Shown: positions 51,253 to 61,057 of the stretch, piece by piece
How positions within the stretch are numbered: position 1 is the first letter of the stretch
Layout of the letters: the number at the start of each line of letters is the position of its first letter
Assembly: GCF_026240095.1 (NCBI RefSeq)
Contig: NZ_JAPIVG010000007.1
Span: 62,001-126,000, forward strand
DNA length: 64,000 nt
DNA from: Pedobacter sandarakinus
Lineage (GTDB): Bacteria; Bacteroidota; Bacteroidia; Sphingobacteriales; Sphingobacteriaceae
Direction of reading: 5' to 3'
Translations under genes and position numbers: made by a program
Notes under the pieces: generated by a model
The model's input: only the letters and a program-made list of their open reading frames with translations
The model's database searches: none
What the model was told of the DNA's origin: nothing

Positions 51253-53628
51253 ATGTTGCATAAGAAACACCTGTTCACCTTTCTATTTATTCTTGTTTCT
51301 GCATTTTCTTTTGCACAAAGTTGCATAATTAAGGGGAAGGTAACCAATGTTTTTACAAACCAACCAATAGTTGGCGTTACCGTCCAATTACAAAATATTG
51401 GTATCGGCACCCAGACCGATAGCCTGGGTAACTATTCTTTAACAGCCTTGAAGCCTGGTGTTTACAACATTCAGTTTTCAGCTGTAGGCTATTCAAACAA
51501 AAGTTTGTTTGATGTACAGGTTGCCAATGCCAAGCCTACCACAATTGATTTGGCCTTAGAGACTACTCAAAATGACATTGGTGAAGTGACCGTAAGATCT
51601 CAACGCTTTGTTAAACCGTTAGAAAGTCCGTTATCTTTGAGAACCATCGGCGTGAACGAAATCAAGCGTAATCCTGGTGGCAATCGTGATATCTCGAAGG
51701 TAATACAATCTTTACCAGGCGTCTCTGTGCCGGTAAGTTTCCGCAATGATATTATTATTCGAGGAGGTGCACCGAATGAAAACCGCTTTTTTATAGATGG
51801 GGTAGAAATCCCCAACATCAACCACTTTACCACCCAAGGATCTTCCGGTGGTCCTGTAGGGTTAATTAATGTAGATTTTATCAAGGAAGTAGATTTTTAT
51901 TCTGGCGCTTTCCCAGCTTCAAGGGGTAATTCTCTGAGTTCGGTTTTCGAATTTAAACAACGCGATGGCAATACAGACAAGCTTGGCGCCTCCCTCACTA
52001 TAGGCTCTAGTGATTTTGCAGTAACCATGGATGGACCAATAGGTGCAAAAACAACATTTTTAGCATCCTACCGCTTATCTTATTTGCAAGGATTATTCAA
52101 GCTTTTAGGTTTGCCATTTCTTCCTTCCTATCAGGATTTTCAATTTAAGGTTAAAACAAAATTCAACACCAGGAACGAGTTAACCATCTTAGGCTTGGGC
52201 GCCATAGATCGCTTTAAGCTTAACTTTGATGCCGATCCAACGGAAGAAAATCTTTACACTTTATCTGTAATTCCGGTAAATAGCCAAGACAACTATACCA
52301 TTGGTGCAGTTTACAAAAACTATCGCGAACGTGGGTTTTCAACAGTAGTAATTAGTCGAAACTATTTAAACACCAGTGCCGATAAGTTTCAGGATAATGA
52401 TGAAAGCAAATTGAAAACCCTCACTTACGCTTCAAAAGAAACAGAGAATAAATTCCGGTTCGAAAATTCGTCTAAAGAGGGCATTTACAAAATTAATTTT
52501 GGCATAGGTGCAGAAACTGGAAGTTATAATGTTCAAAATGTAGTGCTTTTGCCTAATGGTCCGTTAAACTATAATTCTGATTTCGACATGGTGAAGTATG
52601 GGGCGTTTGCGCAAGTGAGTGCATCTTATTTTAACGACAGGCTTAGTTTATCTACCGGTTTCAGGATCGATGGAAACAATTTTAGCAGCCAAATGAATAA
52701 TCCGCTAAAAACATTTTCGCCAAGGTTTTCGGCTTCTTATAAGTTCACCGAAAAATTTAGCTTTAACTTTAATACCGGAATATATTATCAATTACCCGCC
52801 TATACGCTATTGGGCTATCGTGAAACCAGCACATCGCCACTTTTAAATAAAAATGTAAATTACATTCGGGCAACCCATCTGGTTGCCGGATTGGAATACA
52901 ACAGTTTAAAAAATACCAAATTCACCATCGAGGGATTTTATAAACGCTATGCTAAATATCCTTTGTTAAAACAAATTAATGATACTATCCCCTTGGCAAA
53001 CCTGGGGGCAGATTTTGGCGTGGTGGGCAATTTGCCTTTAGTTGGCGAAACCGATGGAAGAAGTTATGGCGTAGAATTTTTTGCGCAACAGCGTTTAACG
53101 AAAGGTTTCTATGGCATTTTCGCATTAACATTATTCAGAAGTGAATTTGCCGACAAGCGCAATATACTGGTGCAATCTAGCTGGAACAGCAGGTACATTT
53201 TAAGTGTTACCGCTGGTAAAGTATTTGCAAAAAATTGGGAGGTTGGTGCAAAGTTCAGGTTTAGCGGCGGAAGCCCCTATACACCTTATGACGTGGCGTA
53301 TTCATCCTTAAAAAGCAGTTATAATGTGTTGCCAGAGGGCGTTAGAGATTTCGATCAGCTAAATAATTTAAGATTAGCCGATTTTTATCAGTTGGATGTT
53401 AGGGTAGATAAAAAGTTTCCTTTTAAAAAGTTTAATTTCAATCTTTACTTAGATATACAAAACTTAACATATAACAAATACCAATTGCAGCCCGCATTGG
53501 TTTTAGATAGAGATCTAAACGGAAACCCACAGGATTTACCAGGAGATCCATCACGCTATAAAACAAAGCTTTTGAACAATAGCGGAGGAAACATTTTACC
53601 AACCTTGGGCATAATACTTGATTTTTAA
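51253..53628 (+). CDS. TonB-dependent receptor with N-terminal carboxypeptidase-D-like domain
   Basis: A 791-residue outer-membrane receptor. Signal peptide MLHKKHLFTFLFILVSAFSF. CarboxypepD_reg-like domain about 22-105 (IIKGKVTNVFTNQPIVGVTV). Plug domain about 110-230 (ISKVIQSLPGVSVP, IIIRGGAPNENRFFIDGVEI). The beta-barrel ends NSGGNILPTLGIILDF, with a C-terminal aromatic. No SusD partner, so it is not a polysaccharide locus. hemH begins two bases after the stop, so the receptor may be linked to iron or heme. I use ATG 51253; the longer frame opens with TTG (51223). Confidence 0.93.
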   Translation: MLHKKHLFTFLFILVSAFSFAQSCIIKGKVTNVFTNQPIVGVTVQLQNIGIGTQTDSLGNYSLTALKPGVYNIQFSAVGYSNKSLFDVQVANAKPTTIDLALETTQNDIGEVTVRSQRFVKPLESPLSLRTIGVNEIKRNPGGNRDISKVIQSLPGVSVPVSFRNDIIIRGGAPNENRFFIDGVEIPNINHFTTQGSSGGPVGLINVDFIKEVDFYSGAFPASRGNSLSSVFEFKQRDGNTDKLGASLTIGSSDFAVTMDGPIGAKTTFLASYRLSYLQGLFKLLGLPFLPSYQDFQFKVKTKFNTRNELTILGLGAIDRFKLNFDADPTEENLYTLSVIPVNSQDNYTIGAVYKNYRERGFSTVVISRNYLNTSADKFQDNDESKLKTLTYASKETENKFRFENSSKEGIYKINFGIGAETGSYNVQNVVLLPNGPLNYNSDFDMVKYGAFAQVSASYFNDRLSLSTGFRIDGNNFSSQMNNPLKTFSPRFSASYKFTEKFSFNFNTGIYYQLPAYTLLGYRETSTSPLLNKNVNYIRATHLVAGLEYNSLKNTKFTIEGFYKRYAKYPLLKQINDTIPLANLGADFGVVGNLPLVGETDGRSYGVEFFAQQRLTKGFYGIFALTLFRSEFADKRNILVQSSWNSRYILSVTAGKVFAKNWEVGAKFRFSGGSPYTPYDVAYSSLKSSYNVLPEGVRDFDQLNNLRLADFYQLDVRVDKKFPFKKFNFNLYLDIQNLTYNKYQLQPALVLDRDLNGNPQDLPGDPSRYKTKLLNNSGGNILPTLGIILDF

Positions 53629-53630
53629 AA

Positions 53631-54641
53631 ATGAGCAAAAAAGGAATTTTACTGGTTAATTTAGGTACACCAGATAGTGCAGCTACACCCGATGTAAGAA
53701 AATATCTCGATCAGTTTTTGATGGATGAAAGGGTCATCGATATCTCCAAAGTGAGCCGGACATTGCTGGTTAAAGGGATTATCGTGCCATTTAGAAGTCC
53801 AAAAACTGCTAAGTTATATAAGGAAATATGGAATGAAAATGGTTCTCCATTACTTTATTACAGCAAATTACAGGCAAAGTTGCTACAAGAAAGGTTGGGA
53901 GATGACTACCATGTTGAATTAGCGATGCGTTATCAAAATCCATCGGTAGCAGCTGCACTGGCTAAGTTGAAAGCAGGTTTGGTGGAGAGTATTCAGGTTA
54001 TTCCGATGTTTCCACAGTATGCCTCGGCCAGCTCTGGCTCGGTAATGCAGTTGGTTATGGAATTGGTAAGCAAGTGGCAAACTGTACCGCCAATATCCTT
54101 TGTAAATTCTTTCCATGATAACGAATTGATGATCAAGGTTTTCGCAGAAAACGCCAGAAAACATGATGTTTCAAGTTATGACCATGTGCTATTTAGTTTC
54201 CACGGTTTGCCAGAGCGCCAGTTGTTAAAATGCGACCATACGGGCAGCTATTGCTTAAAAAATAAAGACTGCTGCCAAACGCTAAATGATACCAATAAGT
54301 TTTGTTACTCGGCACAAGGGCATGATACAGCCAGGCTAATCGCTGCAGAACTAAATCTTCACCGCGATCAATACACGGTTTGTTTCCAATCTCGTTTGGG
54401 TAAAGAACCCTGGGTGCAACCTTACACTACCGATGTGCTTAAGAAACTAGCTGCAGAGGGAAAGAAAAGGTTATTGGTTTTTAGTCCAGCTTTTGTGGCC
54501 GACTGTTTGGAAACTTTGTACGAAATTACGGTAGAGTATCACGAAGAATTTAGGGAACTTGGTGGAGAGCATGTTCAACTGGTAGAGAGCTTAAACGATA
54601 GTCCGGTATTTATCGAAGCATTAGCTGGAATGATAAAATAA
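53631..54641 (+). CDS. hemH: Ferrochelatase with Cys-rich internal insertion
   Basis: HemH inserts ferrous iron into protoporphyrin IX. The 336-residue protein has LLVNLGTPDSAATPDVRKYL at the start, catalytic H191 in FSFHGLPERQ, and QSRLGKEPWVQPYT. Residues 201-225 carry five cysteines (C201, C208, C214, C215, C225) in an insertion absent from the E. coli enzyme. A class of bacterial ferrochelatases with a [2Fe-2S] cluster bound by an internal cysteine segment is known, and this one probably belongs to it. Directly downstream of the TonB receptor (two bases). Confidence 0.95.
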   Translation: MSKKGILLVNLGTPDSAATPDVRKYLDQFLMDERVIDISKVSRTLLVKGIIVPFRSPKTAKLYKEIWNENGSPLLYYSKLQAKLLQERLGDDYHVELAMRYQNPSVAAALAKLKAGLVESIQVIPMFPQYASASSGSVMQLVMELVSKWQTVPPISFVNSFHDNELMIKVFAENARKHDVSSYDHVLFSFHGLPERQLLKCDHTGSYCLKNKDCCQTLNDTNKFCYSAQGHDTARLIAAELNLHRDQYTVCFQSRLGKEPWVQPYTTDVLKKLAAEGKKRLLVFSPAFVADCLETLYEITVEYHEEFRELGGEHVQLVESLNDSPVFIEALAGMIK

Positions 54642-54648
54642 GTTTAAG

Positions 54649-55155
54649 ATGCCAAAGTTGATTATATTAATGGGCGTTTCTGGTAGCGGAAAAACAGTAA
54701 TAGGTACAGCGCTGGCAAAAAGAACTTCTGCAATTTTTATTGATGGCGATGATTTGCATCCACAAAGCAATATCGATAAAATGGCAGCTGGTATCCCACT
54801 TACAGATGACGATCGCTTGAGTTGGTTAGAATTACTAGCCTCACTGGGGCACAAATACCAAACGAACAATACCAGCTGCATTATTGCCTGCTCGGCACTT
54901 AAATACGAATACCGAGAATTACTCAGATCTGGTAATAATGATATTGGCTTTATCTATCTAAAAGGCAGTTTCGAATTAATTTTTTCCCGTATTCAACAAC
55001 GGCATCATCAATACATGCCTGCCAGTTTACTCCAGAGCCAATTCGACGCATTAGAAGAGCCATTGGCAACAGAAACCGATGTGCTAGTTGTTAGTATCAA
55101 TCGAGATTTAAACACTATTATAAATGAAATTGAGAATGCTAAATGGCTTTCTTAA
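54649..55155 (+). CDS. gntK: Gluconokinase
   Basis: Phosphorylates gluconate to 6-phosphogluconate. The 168-residue P-loop kinase shows GVSGSGKT (9-16), FIDGDDLHPQSNIDKMAAGIPLTDDDRLSWL (the signature of GntK), IIACSALKYEYRELLR, and QFDALEEP. No other gluconate genes are adjacent. It follows hemH by 7 bases and so shares its transcript; the 3' end overlaps the convergent waaA gene by 17 bases. Confidence 0.93.
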   Translation: MPKLIILMGVSGSGKTVIGTALAKRTSAIFIDGDDLHPQSNIDKMAAGIPLTDDDRLSWLELLASLGHKYQTNNTSCIIACSALKYEYRELLRSGNNDIGFIYLKGSFELIFSRIQQRHHQYMPASLLQSQFDALEEPLATETDVLVVSINRDLNTIINEIENAKWLS

Positions 55156-56356
55156 TAGCCGCTAAAATTTGCACTGTAGCACCTTTTTGTTTGTAAACAT
55201 ATGCTCTCGCAGCTGCGGATGATATCTCGTTGCGCTTAAACATTTCAAATGCATCAATCAATGTTTCTTCATTAATGATACTCTTTGCAGCGCCAACTGA
55301 AATCAGATCTTTGGCTTCTTGGAATTTATCGAATTTTGGTCCAAAAATAACCGGCAAACCAAATGCCGCAGCTTCTAAAGTGTTGTGAATGCCTGTGCCA
55401 AACCCCCCACCAATGTAGGCTAACTTTCCGTATTGGTACAGCGATGAAAGTATGCCAATGTTATCAATTATCAGAATTTGCGATTGGTTTCCCGTCGATG
55501 ATTTTTCTAAGTTGGAATACTTAACGGCCTTTGGAAATAACTCCTCGAGCCCGCGAATGTGCAGTACGTCTATTTCATGTGGTGCTATAATGAGTTTCCA
55601 AGCAGGATGTTGCTCGGCTAAAGAGACCAGCAATTTCTCGTCGGGCAACCAGGTACTGCCTGCAATAATCACGGGTGCGTCTTTGCAAAACGCTGCTATG
55701 ATCGGTAAAGGTTTCGGATGTTGCGCATTTTCGTAAACGCGGTCAAACCTGGTATCTCCACTTCTGGTTACGTTATTAAATCCAATAGATTTCAATAAAA
55801 TTTCACTCTCTTCATTCTGAACAAAGAAGTGACTCACCGCAGTCAATAGATTTCGGTAAAAGCCTCCATACCAGGCAAAAAAGGTTTGCTGGGGCCTAAA
55901 AATTCCTGATATGAGATATAGGGGGATTTGTCTTTCTTTGAGTGTTTTAAAATAAAAATGCCAGAATTCGTATTTCGTAAATATTGCAACCTCGGGGTTA
56001 ATTAAATCTAAAAATCGTCTAGCATTACGCTTACTGTCCATCGGAAGGTAAAAAACATCCGCTAAAGGGTAGTTTTTCCTGATTTCATATCCTGAAGGAG
56101 AAAAAAAGGTAATAACAATTTGCTTATCTGGATATTGGGTTTTTAATTGCTCCAGAACTGGTCGCCCTTGCTCAAATTCACCTAAAGATGCAAAGTGAAA
56201 CCATATGTGCTTTTCTGCTGGATTTATCCGTTGAACAATTTGTGTATAAACATTTTTACGCCCATTTATAAACTGTTCGGCTTTTGGATTAAACAAAGAA
56301 AATACCCTGATAACGAAAGTGTAAACCCTAATTCCGATTATGTAAAGCAAAAGCAT
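55139..56356 (-). CDS. waaA: 3-deoxy-D-manno-octulosonic acid (Kdo) transferase
   Basis: WaaA (KdtA) attaches Kdo to lipid A precursor at the inner membrane. The 405-residue GT30 enzyme has an N-terminal membrane anchor (LLLYIIGIRVYTFVIRVF), HIWFHFASLGEFEQGRPVLEQL (conserved Glu in GEFEQ), and a C-terminal Rossmann half with AGSTWLPDE, IIAPHEIDV and YIGGGFGTGIHNTLEAAAFG. I begin at ATG 56354-56356; a TTG nine codons upstream (56383) would also be possible. Convergent with gntK, divergent from the sugar-nucleotide operon. Confidence 0.93.
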   Translation of the reverse strand: MLLLYIIGIRVYTFVIRVFSLFNPKAEQFINGRKNVYTQIVQRINPAEKHIWFHFASLGEFEQGRPVLEQLKTQYPDKQIVITFFSPSGYEIRKNYPLADVFYLPMDSKRNARRFLDLINPEVAIFTKYEFWHFYFKTLKERQIPLYLISGIFRPQQTFFAWYGGFYRNLLTAVSHFFVQNEESEILLKSIGFNNVTRSGDTRFDRVYENAQHPKPLPIIAAFCKDAPVIIAGSTWLPDEKLLVSLAEQHPAWKLIIAPHEIDVLHIRGLEELFPKAVKYSNLEKSSTGNQSQILIIDNIGILSSLYQYGKLAYIGGGFGTGIHNTLEAAAFGLPVIFGPKFDKFQEAKDLISVGAAKSIINEETLIDAFEMFKRNEISSAAARAYVYKQKGATVQILAAIKKAI

Positions 56357-56418
56357 AAGTGTAATTTCATATCTTCGTGCCAAGATAAAACGAATATATT
56401 TAAAAAGCTTAAGAATAT

Positions 56419-57729
56419 ATGAAAATAGCCGTTATTGGTACCGGATACGTAGGTTTAGTTACCGGAACTTGCTTAGCAGAAACAGGAAACGACGTCATCT
56501 GCGTAGATATTAATGAAAGTAAAGTAAAAAAAATGCAAGAGGGAGAGGTGCCAATTTACGAACCAGGTCTCGATCTTTTATTTCATAGAAATATCGAGCA
56601 AGGCCGCCTCACTTTTACCACCCATTTGGCCGATGCGGTAAAGGATGCACAAATTATTTTTATGGCCTTGCCAACCCCTCCAGGTGGAGACGGCGCTGCA
56701 GACCTATCATATATTTTAGGAGCTGCCAAAGATATTTCTAAGCTAATTACCGATTATAAAGTTATTGTTAACAAATCTACTGTCCCTGTAGGCACAGCTG
56801 ATAAAGTTAAAGCCGTTTTTCTAGCAAATACCGATGTTGAGGTCGACGTTGTATCGAATCCCGAGTTCTTAAGAGAGGGTGTGGCTGTCGATGATTTTAT
56901 GAAGCCAGACCGGGTGGTATTGGGTACCAAAAGCGAAAAGGCTAAAAAGTTGATGACCGAACTCTACGGTCCGTACGTGCGCCAGGGTAACCCTATTCTG
57001 TTTATGGATGAGCGTTCCTCAGAGCTGACAAAGTATGCTGCGAACTCCTTTCTGGCTACAAAAATTACTTTTATGAATGAGGTAGCAAACCTTTGCGAAC
57101 TGGTGGGTGCCGATGTTGATGCCGTAAGGAAAGGTATCGGGTCTGATGAGCGAATTGGTAAACGTTTCCTTTTTCCGGGCGTTGGTTACGGCGGTTCTTG
57201 CTTTCCAAAAGATGTGCAGGCACTTGTTAAATCTTCCGATGACTATGCCTATGATTTCCAAATTTTAAAATCGGTAATGGAAGTAAACGAAAGACAGAAG
57301 ATTATTCTGGTTGATAAGTTGATTAAATACTATAAAAATGATATTCAAGGCAAACATTTTGCGCTTTGGGGATTGGCTTTCAAACCAGAGACTGATGATA
57401 TTCGGGAGGCTCCAGCGTTATATATTATCGATAAATTGGTAAAAAATGGAGCTACTGTAACCGTGTTCGATCCTGAAGCAATGAAAAACGTTGAAGGTGT
57501 AATTGGCGATAAGGTAAAGTATGCAAAGAACCAGTACGAAGCTTTAGAAGGCGCCGATGCATTATTAATTGCCACTGAATGGTCGGTCTTCCGAAACCCA
57601 GATTTCCAAAAAATTGAAGATATGCTGAAAAATAAAGTTATTTTTGATGGTCGAAACTTGTATGATCTACAAAAAATGGTCGATCTTGGCTATTATTACA
57701 ATAGCATAGGCAGAAAACTTATAAATTAA
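56419..57729 (+). CDS. ugd: UDP-glucose 6-dehydrogenase
   Basis: Oxidises UDP-glucose to UDP-glucuronate with two NAD+. The 436-residue protein has IAVIGTGYVGLVTGTCLAE (NAD fold), STVPVGTADKVKAVF, FLREGVAVDDFMKPDRVVLG, the catalytic C261 in GYGGSCFPKDVQAL, and GLAFKPETDDIREAPAL at the C-terminal domain. First gene of a five-gene operon; the next gene starts immediately after its stop and consumes its product. A TATCTTCG box (one mismatch) is at 56370-56377. Confidence 0.95.
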   Translation: MKIAVIGTGYVGLVTGTCLAETGNDVICVDINESKVKKMQEGEVPIYEPGLDLLFHRNIEQGRLTFTTHLADAVKDAQIIFMALPTPPGGDGAADLSYILGAAKDISKLITDYKVIVNKSTVPVGTADKVKAVFLANTDVEVDVVSNPEFLREGVAVDDFMKPDRVVLGTKSEKAKKLMTELYGPYVRQGNPILFMDERSSELTKYAANSFLATKITFMNEVANLCELVGADVDAVRKGIGSDERIGKRFLFPGVGYGGSCFPKDVQALVKSSDDYAYDFQILKSVMEVNERQKIILVDKLIKYYKNDIQGKHFALWGLAFKPETDDIREAPALYIIDKLVKNGATVTVFDPEAMKNVEGVIGDKVKYAKNQYEALEGADALLIATEWSVFRNPDFQKIEDMLKNKVIFDGRNLYDLQKMVDLGYYYNSIGRKLIN

Positions 57730-58719
57730 ATGGGTCGAAAAAGAATATTGATTACAGGAGCAGCTGGCTTTTTGGGCTCGCACCTTTGTGATCGTTTTGT
57801 GAAAGAGGATTACCATGTTATTGGCATGGATAATCTCATTACTGGCGATATGGCCAATATTGAGCACCTTTTTCAGTTAGAAAACTTTGAGTTTTACAAT
57901 CACGATGTATCAAAGTTTGTCCATATCCCAGGTAAACTGCACTATATCCTTCATTTTGCTTCTCCTGCAAGTCCGATAGATTATCTTAAAATACCTATAC
58001 AAACTTTAAAGGTTGGCTCATTAGGTACACATAACCTGCTGGGTTTAGCCCGAAATAAAGGAGCAAGAATGCTCATCGCATCTACATCAGAAGTATATGG
58101 TGATCCGAATGTGAACCCACAGCCAGAAGAGTACTGGGGAAACGTTAATCCGGTAGGGCCACGTGGTGTTTACGACGAAGCCAAGCGTTTCCAAGAGGCC
58201 ATTACCATGGCTTACCATACTTTCCACGGCGTAGAAACAAGAATTATCCGCATTTTTAATACTTATGGCCCAAGAATGCGACTAAATGATGGCCGTGTAT
58301 TGCCAGCTTTCATAGGGCAGGCTTTGCGTGGAGAAGATTTAACCATCTTTGGCGATGGTAGTCAGACCCGCTCATTTTGTTATGTGGATGATTTGATAGA
58401 AGGGATTTACCGTTTGTTAATGAGCGATTACGCACAGCCCGTAAACATTGGTAACCCCGACGAAATAACCATTAAGCAATTCTGCGAAGAAATTATTAAA
58501 CTTACTGGCACCGAGCAGAAGATTGTCTATAAGGATCTTCCGCAGGATGATCCCAAACAAAGGCGACCAGATATTACCAAAGCGAGGTCAATTCTGGGCT
58601 GGGAGCCAAAGGTTGATCGTGCAGAAGGTTTAAAAATTACCTACGAATACTTCAAATCTTTGCCTCCTGAGGCTTTAGAAAAAATTGAACATAAAGACTT
58701 TACTACATTTAATCGTTAA
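57730..58719 (+). CDS. UDP-glucuronate decarboxylase (UDP-xylose synthase), SDR family
   Basis: A 329-residue extended short-chain dehydrogenase. [20 protein letters not shown] is the NAD-binding start, then [25 protein letters not shown], catalytic Tyr and Lys in [11 protein letters not shown] (Y148, K152), and [22 protein letters not shown]. This wording is that of UXS enzymes, which turn UDP-glucuronate into UDP-xylose. It begins on the base after the ugd stop. So the operon can run UDP-glucose to UDP-glucuronate to UDP-xylose for a surface polysaccharide. Confidence 0.93.
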   Translation: MGRKRILITGAAGFLGSHLCDRFVKEDYHVIGMDNLITGDMANIEHLFQLENFEFYNHDVSKFVHIPGKLHYILHFASPASPIDYLKIPIQTLKVGSLGTHNLLGLARNKGARMLIASTSEVYGDPNVNPQPEEYWGNVNPVGPRGVYDEAKRFQEAITMAYHTFHGVETRIIRIFNTYGPRMRLNDGRVLPAFIGQALRGEDLTIFGDGSQTRSFCYVDDLIEGIYRLLMSDYAQPVNIGNPDEITIKQFCEEIIKLTGTEQKIVYKDLPQDDPKQRRPDITKARSILGWEPKVDRAEGLKITYEYFKSLPPEALEKIEHKDFTTFNR

Positions 58720-58720
58720 C

Positions 58721-59743
58721 ATGTCAAAAATTTTAGTTACCGGTGGAACCGGCTACATTGGTTCGCATACAGTTATAGAGTTACACAATGCAGGTTACGA
58801 GGTTGTAATTATCGATAACCTTATTAATTCCAACATCAAAATTTTAACTCAATTACATGCCATCACTGGTAAGTGGTTTGATTTCCATGAGATAGATTTG
58901 CAACAGGAAGAAGCCGTAAATGCATTTGCAGAAAGCCACAGCGATATTACAGGCATTATTCATTTTGCAGCTTATAAGGCAGTAGGAGAGTCGGTAGCGC
59001 ATCCTTTAAAGTATTACAAAAACAACTTTTATAGTTTAATCAATTTGTTAACTGCGTTTAACAATAAAATGAATTTTGTTTTTTCTTCATCGTGTACAGT
59101 GTATGGCCAGCCAGATGCTTTGCCAGTTACAGAGGTAGCACCAGTTAAAAAAGCAGAATCGCCTTATGGCAATACCAAGCAGATTGCAGAAGAAATTTTG
59201 ACAGAAACTACTGCAGTAACACCAGATTTAAATGTCATCGCTTTGCGTTACTTTAACCCGGTTGGCGCACATGAAACAGCATTAATTGGCGAATTACCTA
59301 ATGGTGTTCCTGCTAATCTGGTTCCGTTTATTACCCAGTCGGCAATAGGGAAACGTGGTCCAATTACTGTTCATGGTAATGATTATGATACTCCAGATGG
59401 GTCTGCCATTCGCGATTATATTCATGTAGTAGATTTGGCCAAAGCACATGTGGCTGCGGTAAAAAGGTTAGAAGAGCAAAAAGCTTCATCAAATTACGAA
59501 GTTTTTAATATTGGTACAGGAAAGGGGTCATCCGTGTTAGAAATTATTACCGCATTCGAGAATGCCAATGGAGAAAAGCTGGATTACAAAATCGGACCAA
59601 GAAGAAGTGGCGATGTGGTGCAAGTGTTCGGCGATGTAACGAAATCGAACAAAGAACTGGGTTGGAAAGCAGAATTAGATATTAATGAGATGATGCGGTC
59701 GGCCTGGGAGTGGGAAAAATACCTCAAAGCCAACCCTTTTTAA
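58721..59743 (+). CDS. galE: UDP-glucose 4-epimerase
   Basis: A 340-residue extended SDR: KILVTGGTGYIGSHTVIEL, FAAYKAVGESVAHPLKYY, SSSCTVYGQP, catalytic Y149 and K153 in SPYGNTKQIAE, RYFNPVGAHETALIGE, and RDYIHVVDLAKAH. Interconverts UDP-glucose and UDP-galactose (it could also act on UDP-xylose or the GlcNAc forms). The start at 58721 is one base after the decarboxylase stop; an in-frame ATG at 58685 would add 12 unconserved residues inside the upstream gene. Confidence 0.95.
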   Translation: MSKILVTGGTGYIGSHTVIELHNAGYEVVIIDNLINSNIKILTQLHAITGKWFDFHEIDLQQEEAVNAFAESHSDITGIIHFAAYKAVGESVAHPLKYYKNNFYSLINLLTAFNNKMNFVFSSSCTVYGQPDALPVTEVAPVKKAESPYGNTKQIAEEILTETTAVTPDLNVIALRYFNPVGAHETALIGELPNGVPANLVPFITQSAIGKRGPITVHGNDYDTPDGSAIRDYIHVVDLAKAHVAAVKRLEEQKASSNYEVFNIGTGKGSSVLEIITAFENANGEKLDYKIGPRRSGDVVQVFGDVTKSNKELGWKAELDINEMMRSAWEWEKYLKANPF

Positions 59744-60301
59744 ATGAAGTTATCGGAGCATAAAGATTTAAAAAGCGCAATAATAGCCTTGCCCCCGAAG
59801 GAAAAAGATAAGCTATTATTGCGCCTAATAGCTAAAGATAAAGTGCTAACCGAACACCTGCATTACACCCTGCTCGAAGATAAGCACGACCTGGAAGATC
59901 GTAAAGAAAAAATAAAGGCCGATGTTGAAGAGAAGCTTTCAGAACTCAAAAAACTTAATGCAAAAGATGCGCTGGCTAAGGTAAGAAAGATGATTACCGC
60001 CGTAAATCATTTTTATAAAGTAACAAAAGACCCGGTGGGCGAAGTAGAGCTGAAGTTCTTTATACTTACGGCTATTCCAGTAGATTATCGCAAAACCAGT
60101 TCGGGCTACCGCGATTATCTTTTCCTGTTTTCCAATTATTATATCAAAACAGTATCGGTAACTATCAATAAATACCGAAAACTACACGAGGATTTGCAAT
60201 TCGATTTAAGCACACCGTTAAATAATTTGCTCAATAAAATCTATTCTTCTAAATTAGCTGCGTTGGCAAATTCTGCCAACCTACCCACAGATATTAGCTA
60301 A
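59744..60301 (+). CDS. Conserved hypothetical protein in the sugar-nucleotide operon
   Basis: A 185-residue soluble, highly charged helical protein: LPPKEKDKLLLRLIAKDKVLTEHLHYTLL, a likely coiled coil about 45-80 (KEKIKADVEEKLSELKKL), then VNHFYKVTKDPVGEVELKFF and SGYRDYLFLFSNYYIKTV. No signal or membrane segment. I do not know the family. It begins on the base after the galE stop and precedes the phosphatase gene, so it is part of the polysaccharide operon; a role as an adaptor is conceivable but unproven. Confidence 0.8.
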   Translation: MKLSEHKDLKSAIIALPPKEKDKLLLRLIAKDKVLTEHLHYTLLEDKHDLEDRKEKIKADVEEKLSELKKLNAKDALAKVRKMITAVNHFYKVTKDPVGEVELKFFILTAIPVDYRKTSSGYRDYLFLFSNYYIKTVSVTINKYRKLHEDLQFDLSTPLNNLLNKIYSSKLAALANSANLPTDIS

Positions 60302-60319
60302 AGTGATAAACACCAAGTA

Positions 60320-61057
60320 ATGTTCGGATTATTTAAAAGAAAAAAAATAGCACCCGAATTTAATTTCTCTAACATCGGAACTGATGTACACTCGCACATT
60401 ATTCCTGGCGTGGATGATGGTGCCCAAACCCTGAACGATTCACTTGCTTTGGTTAAGAAACTTAAAGCTGTGGGCTATCAAAAATTAATCGCCACGCCAC
60501 ATATTATGGCAGATTATTACCGCAATACCCCAGATACAATAAAGAGAGGTTTGGAACAGTTAAGAAAAGGTGTAGATGAGCTACAACTCGATATCGAGAT
60601 TGATGCTGCTGCAGAGTATTACCTGGATGAGACACTTGAAAAGAAAGTACGTGAAAAAGATGTCTTAACTTTTGGCAATCAGTACCTGCTATTTGAGCTC
60701 TCTTACGTTAATGCTCCAAAAAATCTCATCGATTTCATCAAAACAATCCAGGATGCTGGTTATAAACCGGTGCTTGCCCACCCGGAAAGATATCCCTATT
60801 TCTATAACACGTTTGAGCGTTACCATCAAATAAAAGAAACAGGTTGTATGCTACAATTAAACGCGATTGCGTTAACCGGTTATTATGGTTCGGGAGCAAA
60901 AAAGGTTGCAGAAGAAATGGTAGAGCATAGCCTTGTAGATTTTATTGGCAGCGATATGCACCATGTTAGGCATGCTACAGCTTTAGCACAAAGCCTCTCC
61001 ACAACATCAATGCAACAACTACTGGTTCAGCGCCAGCTCAAAAACGTGTACCTCTAA
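60320..61057 (+). CDS. CpsB/CapC-type tyrosine-protein phosphatase (PHP domain)
   Basis: A 245-residue metal-dependent phosphatase of the PHP fold. GTDVHSHIIPGVDDGAQTLNDSLALVKKL carries metal ligands H24 and H26; AAAEYYLDETL, PVLAHPERYPYF, QLNAIALTGYYG and VDFIGSDMHHVRHA complete the site. This is the CpsB/YwqE family, which dephosphorylates bacterial tyrosine kinases regulating capsule synthesis. It closes the UDP-sugar operon, supporting a polysaccharide role; the matching kinase (Wzc-type) is not in the window. Two hairpins follow. Confidence 0.93.
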   Translation: MFGLFKRKKIAPEFNFSNIGTDVHSHIIPGVDDGAQTLNDSLALVKKLKAVGYQKLIATPHIMADYYRNTPDTIKRGLEQLRKGVDELQLDIEIDAAAEYYLDETLEKKVREKDVLTFGNQYLLFELSYVNAPKNLIDFIKTIQDAGYKPVLAHPERYPYFYNTFERYHQIKETGCMLQLNAIALTGYYGSGAKKVAEEMVEHSLVDFIGSDMHHVRHATALAQSLSTTSMQQLLVQRQLKNVYL

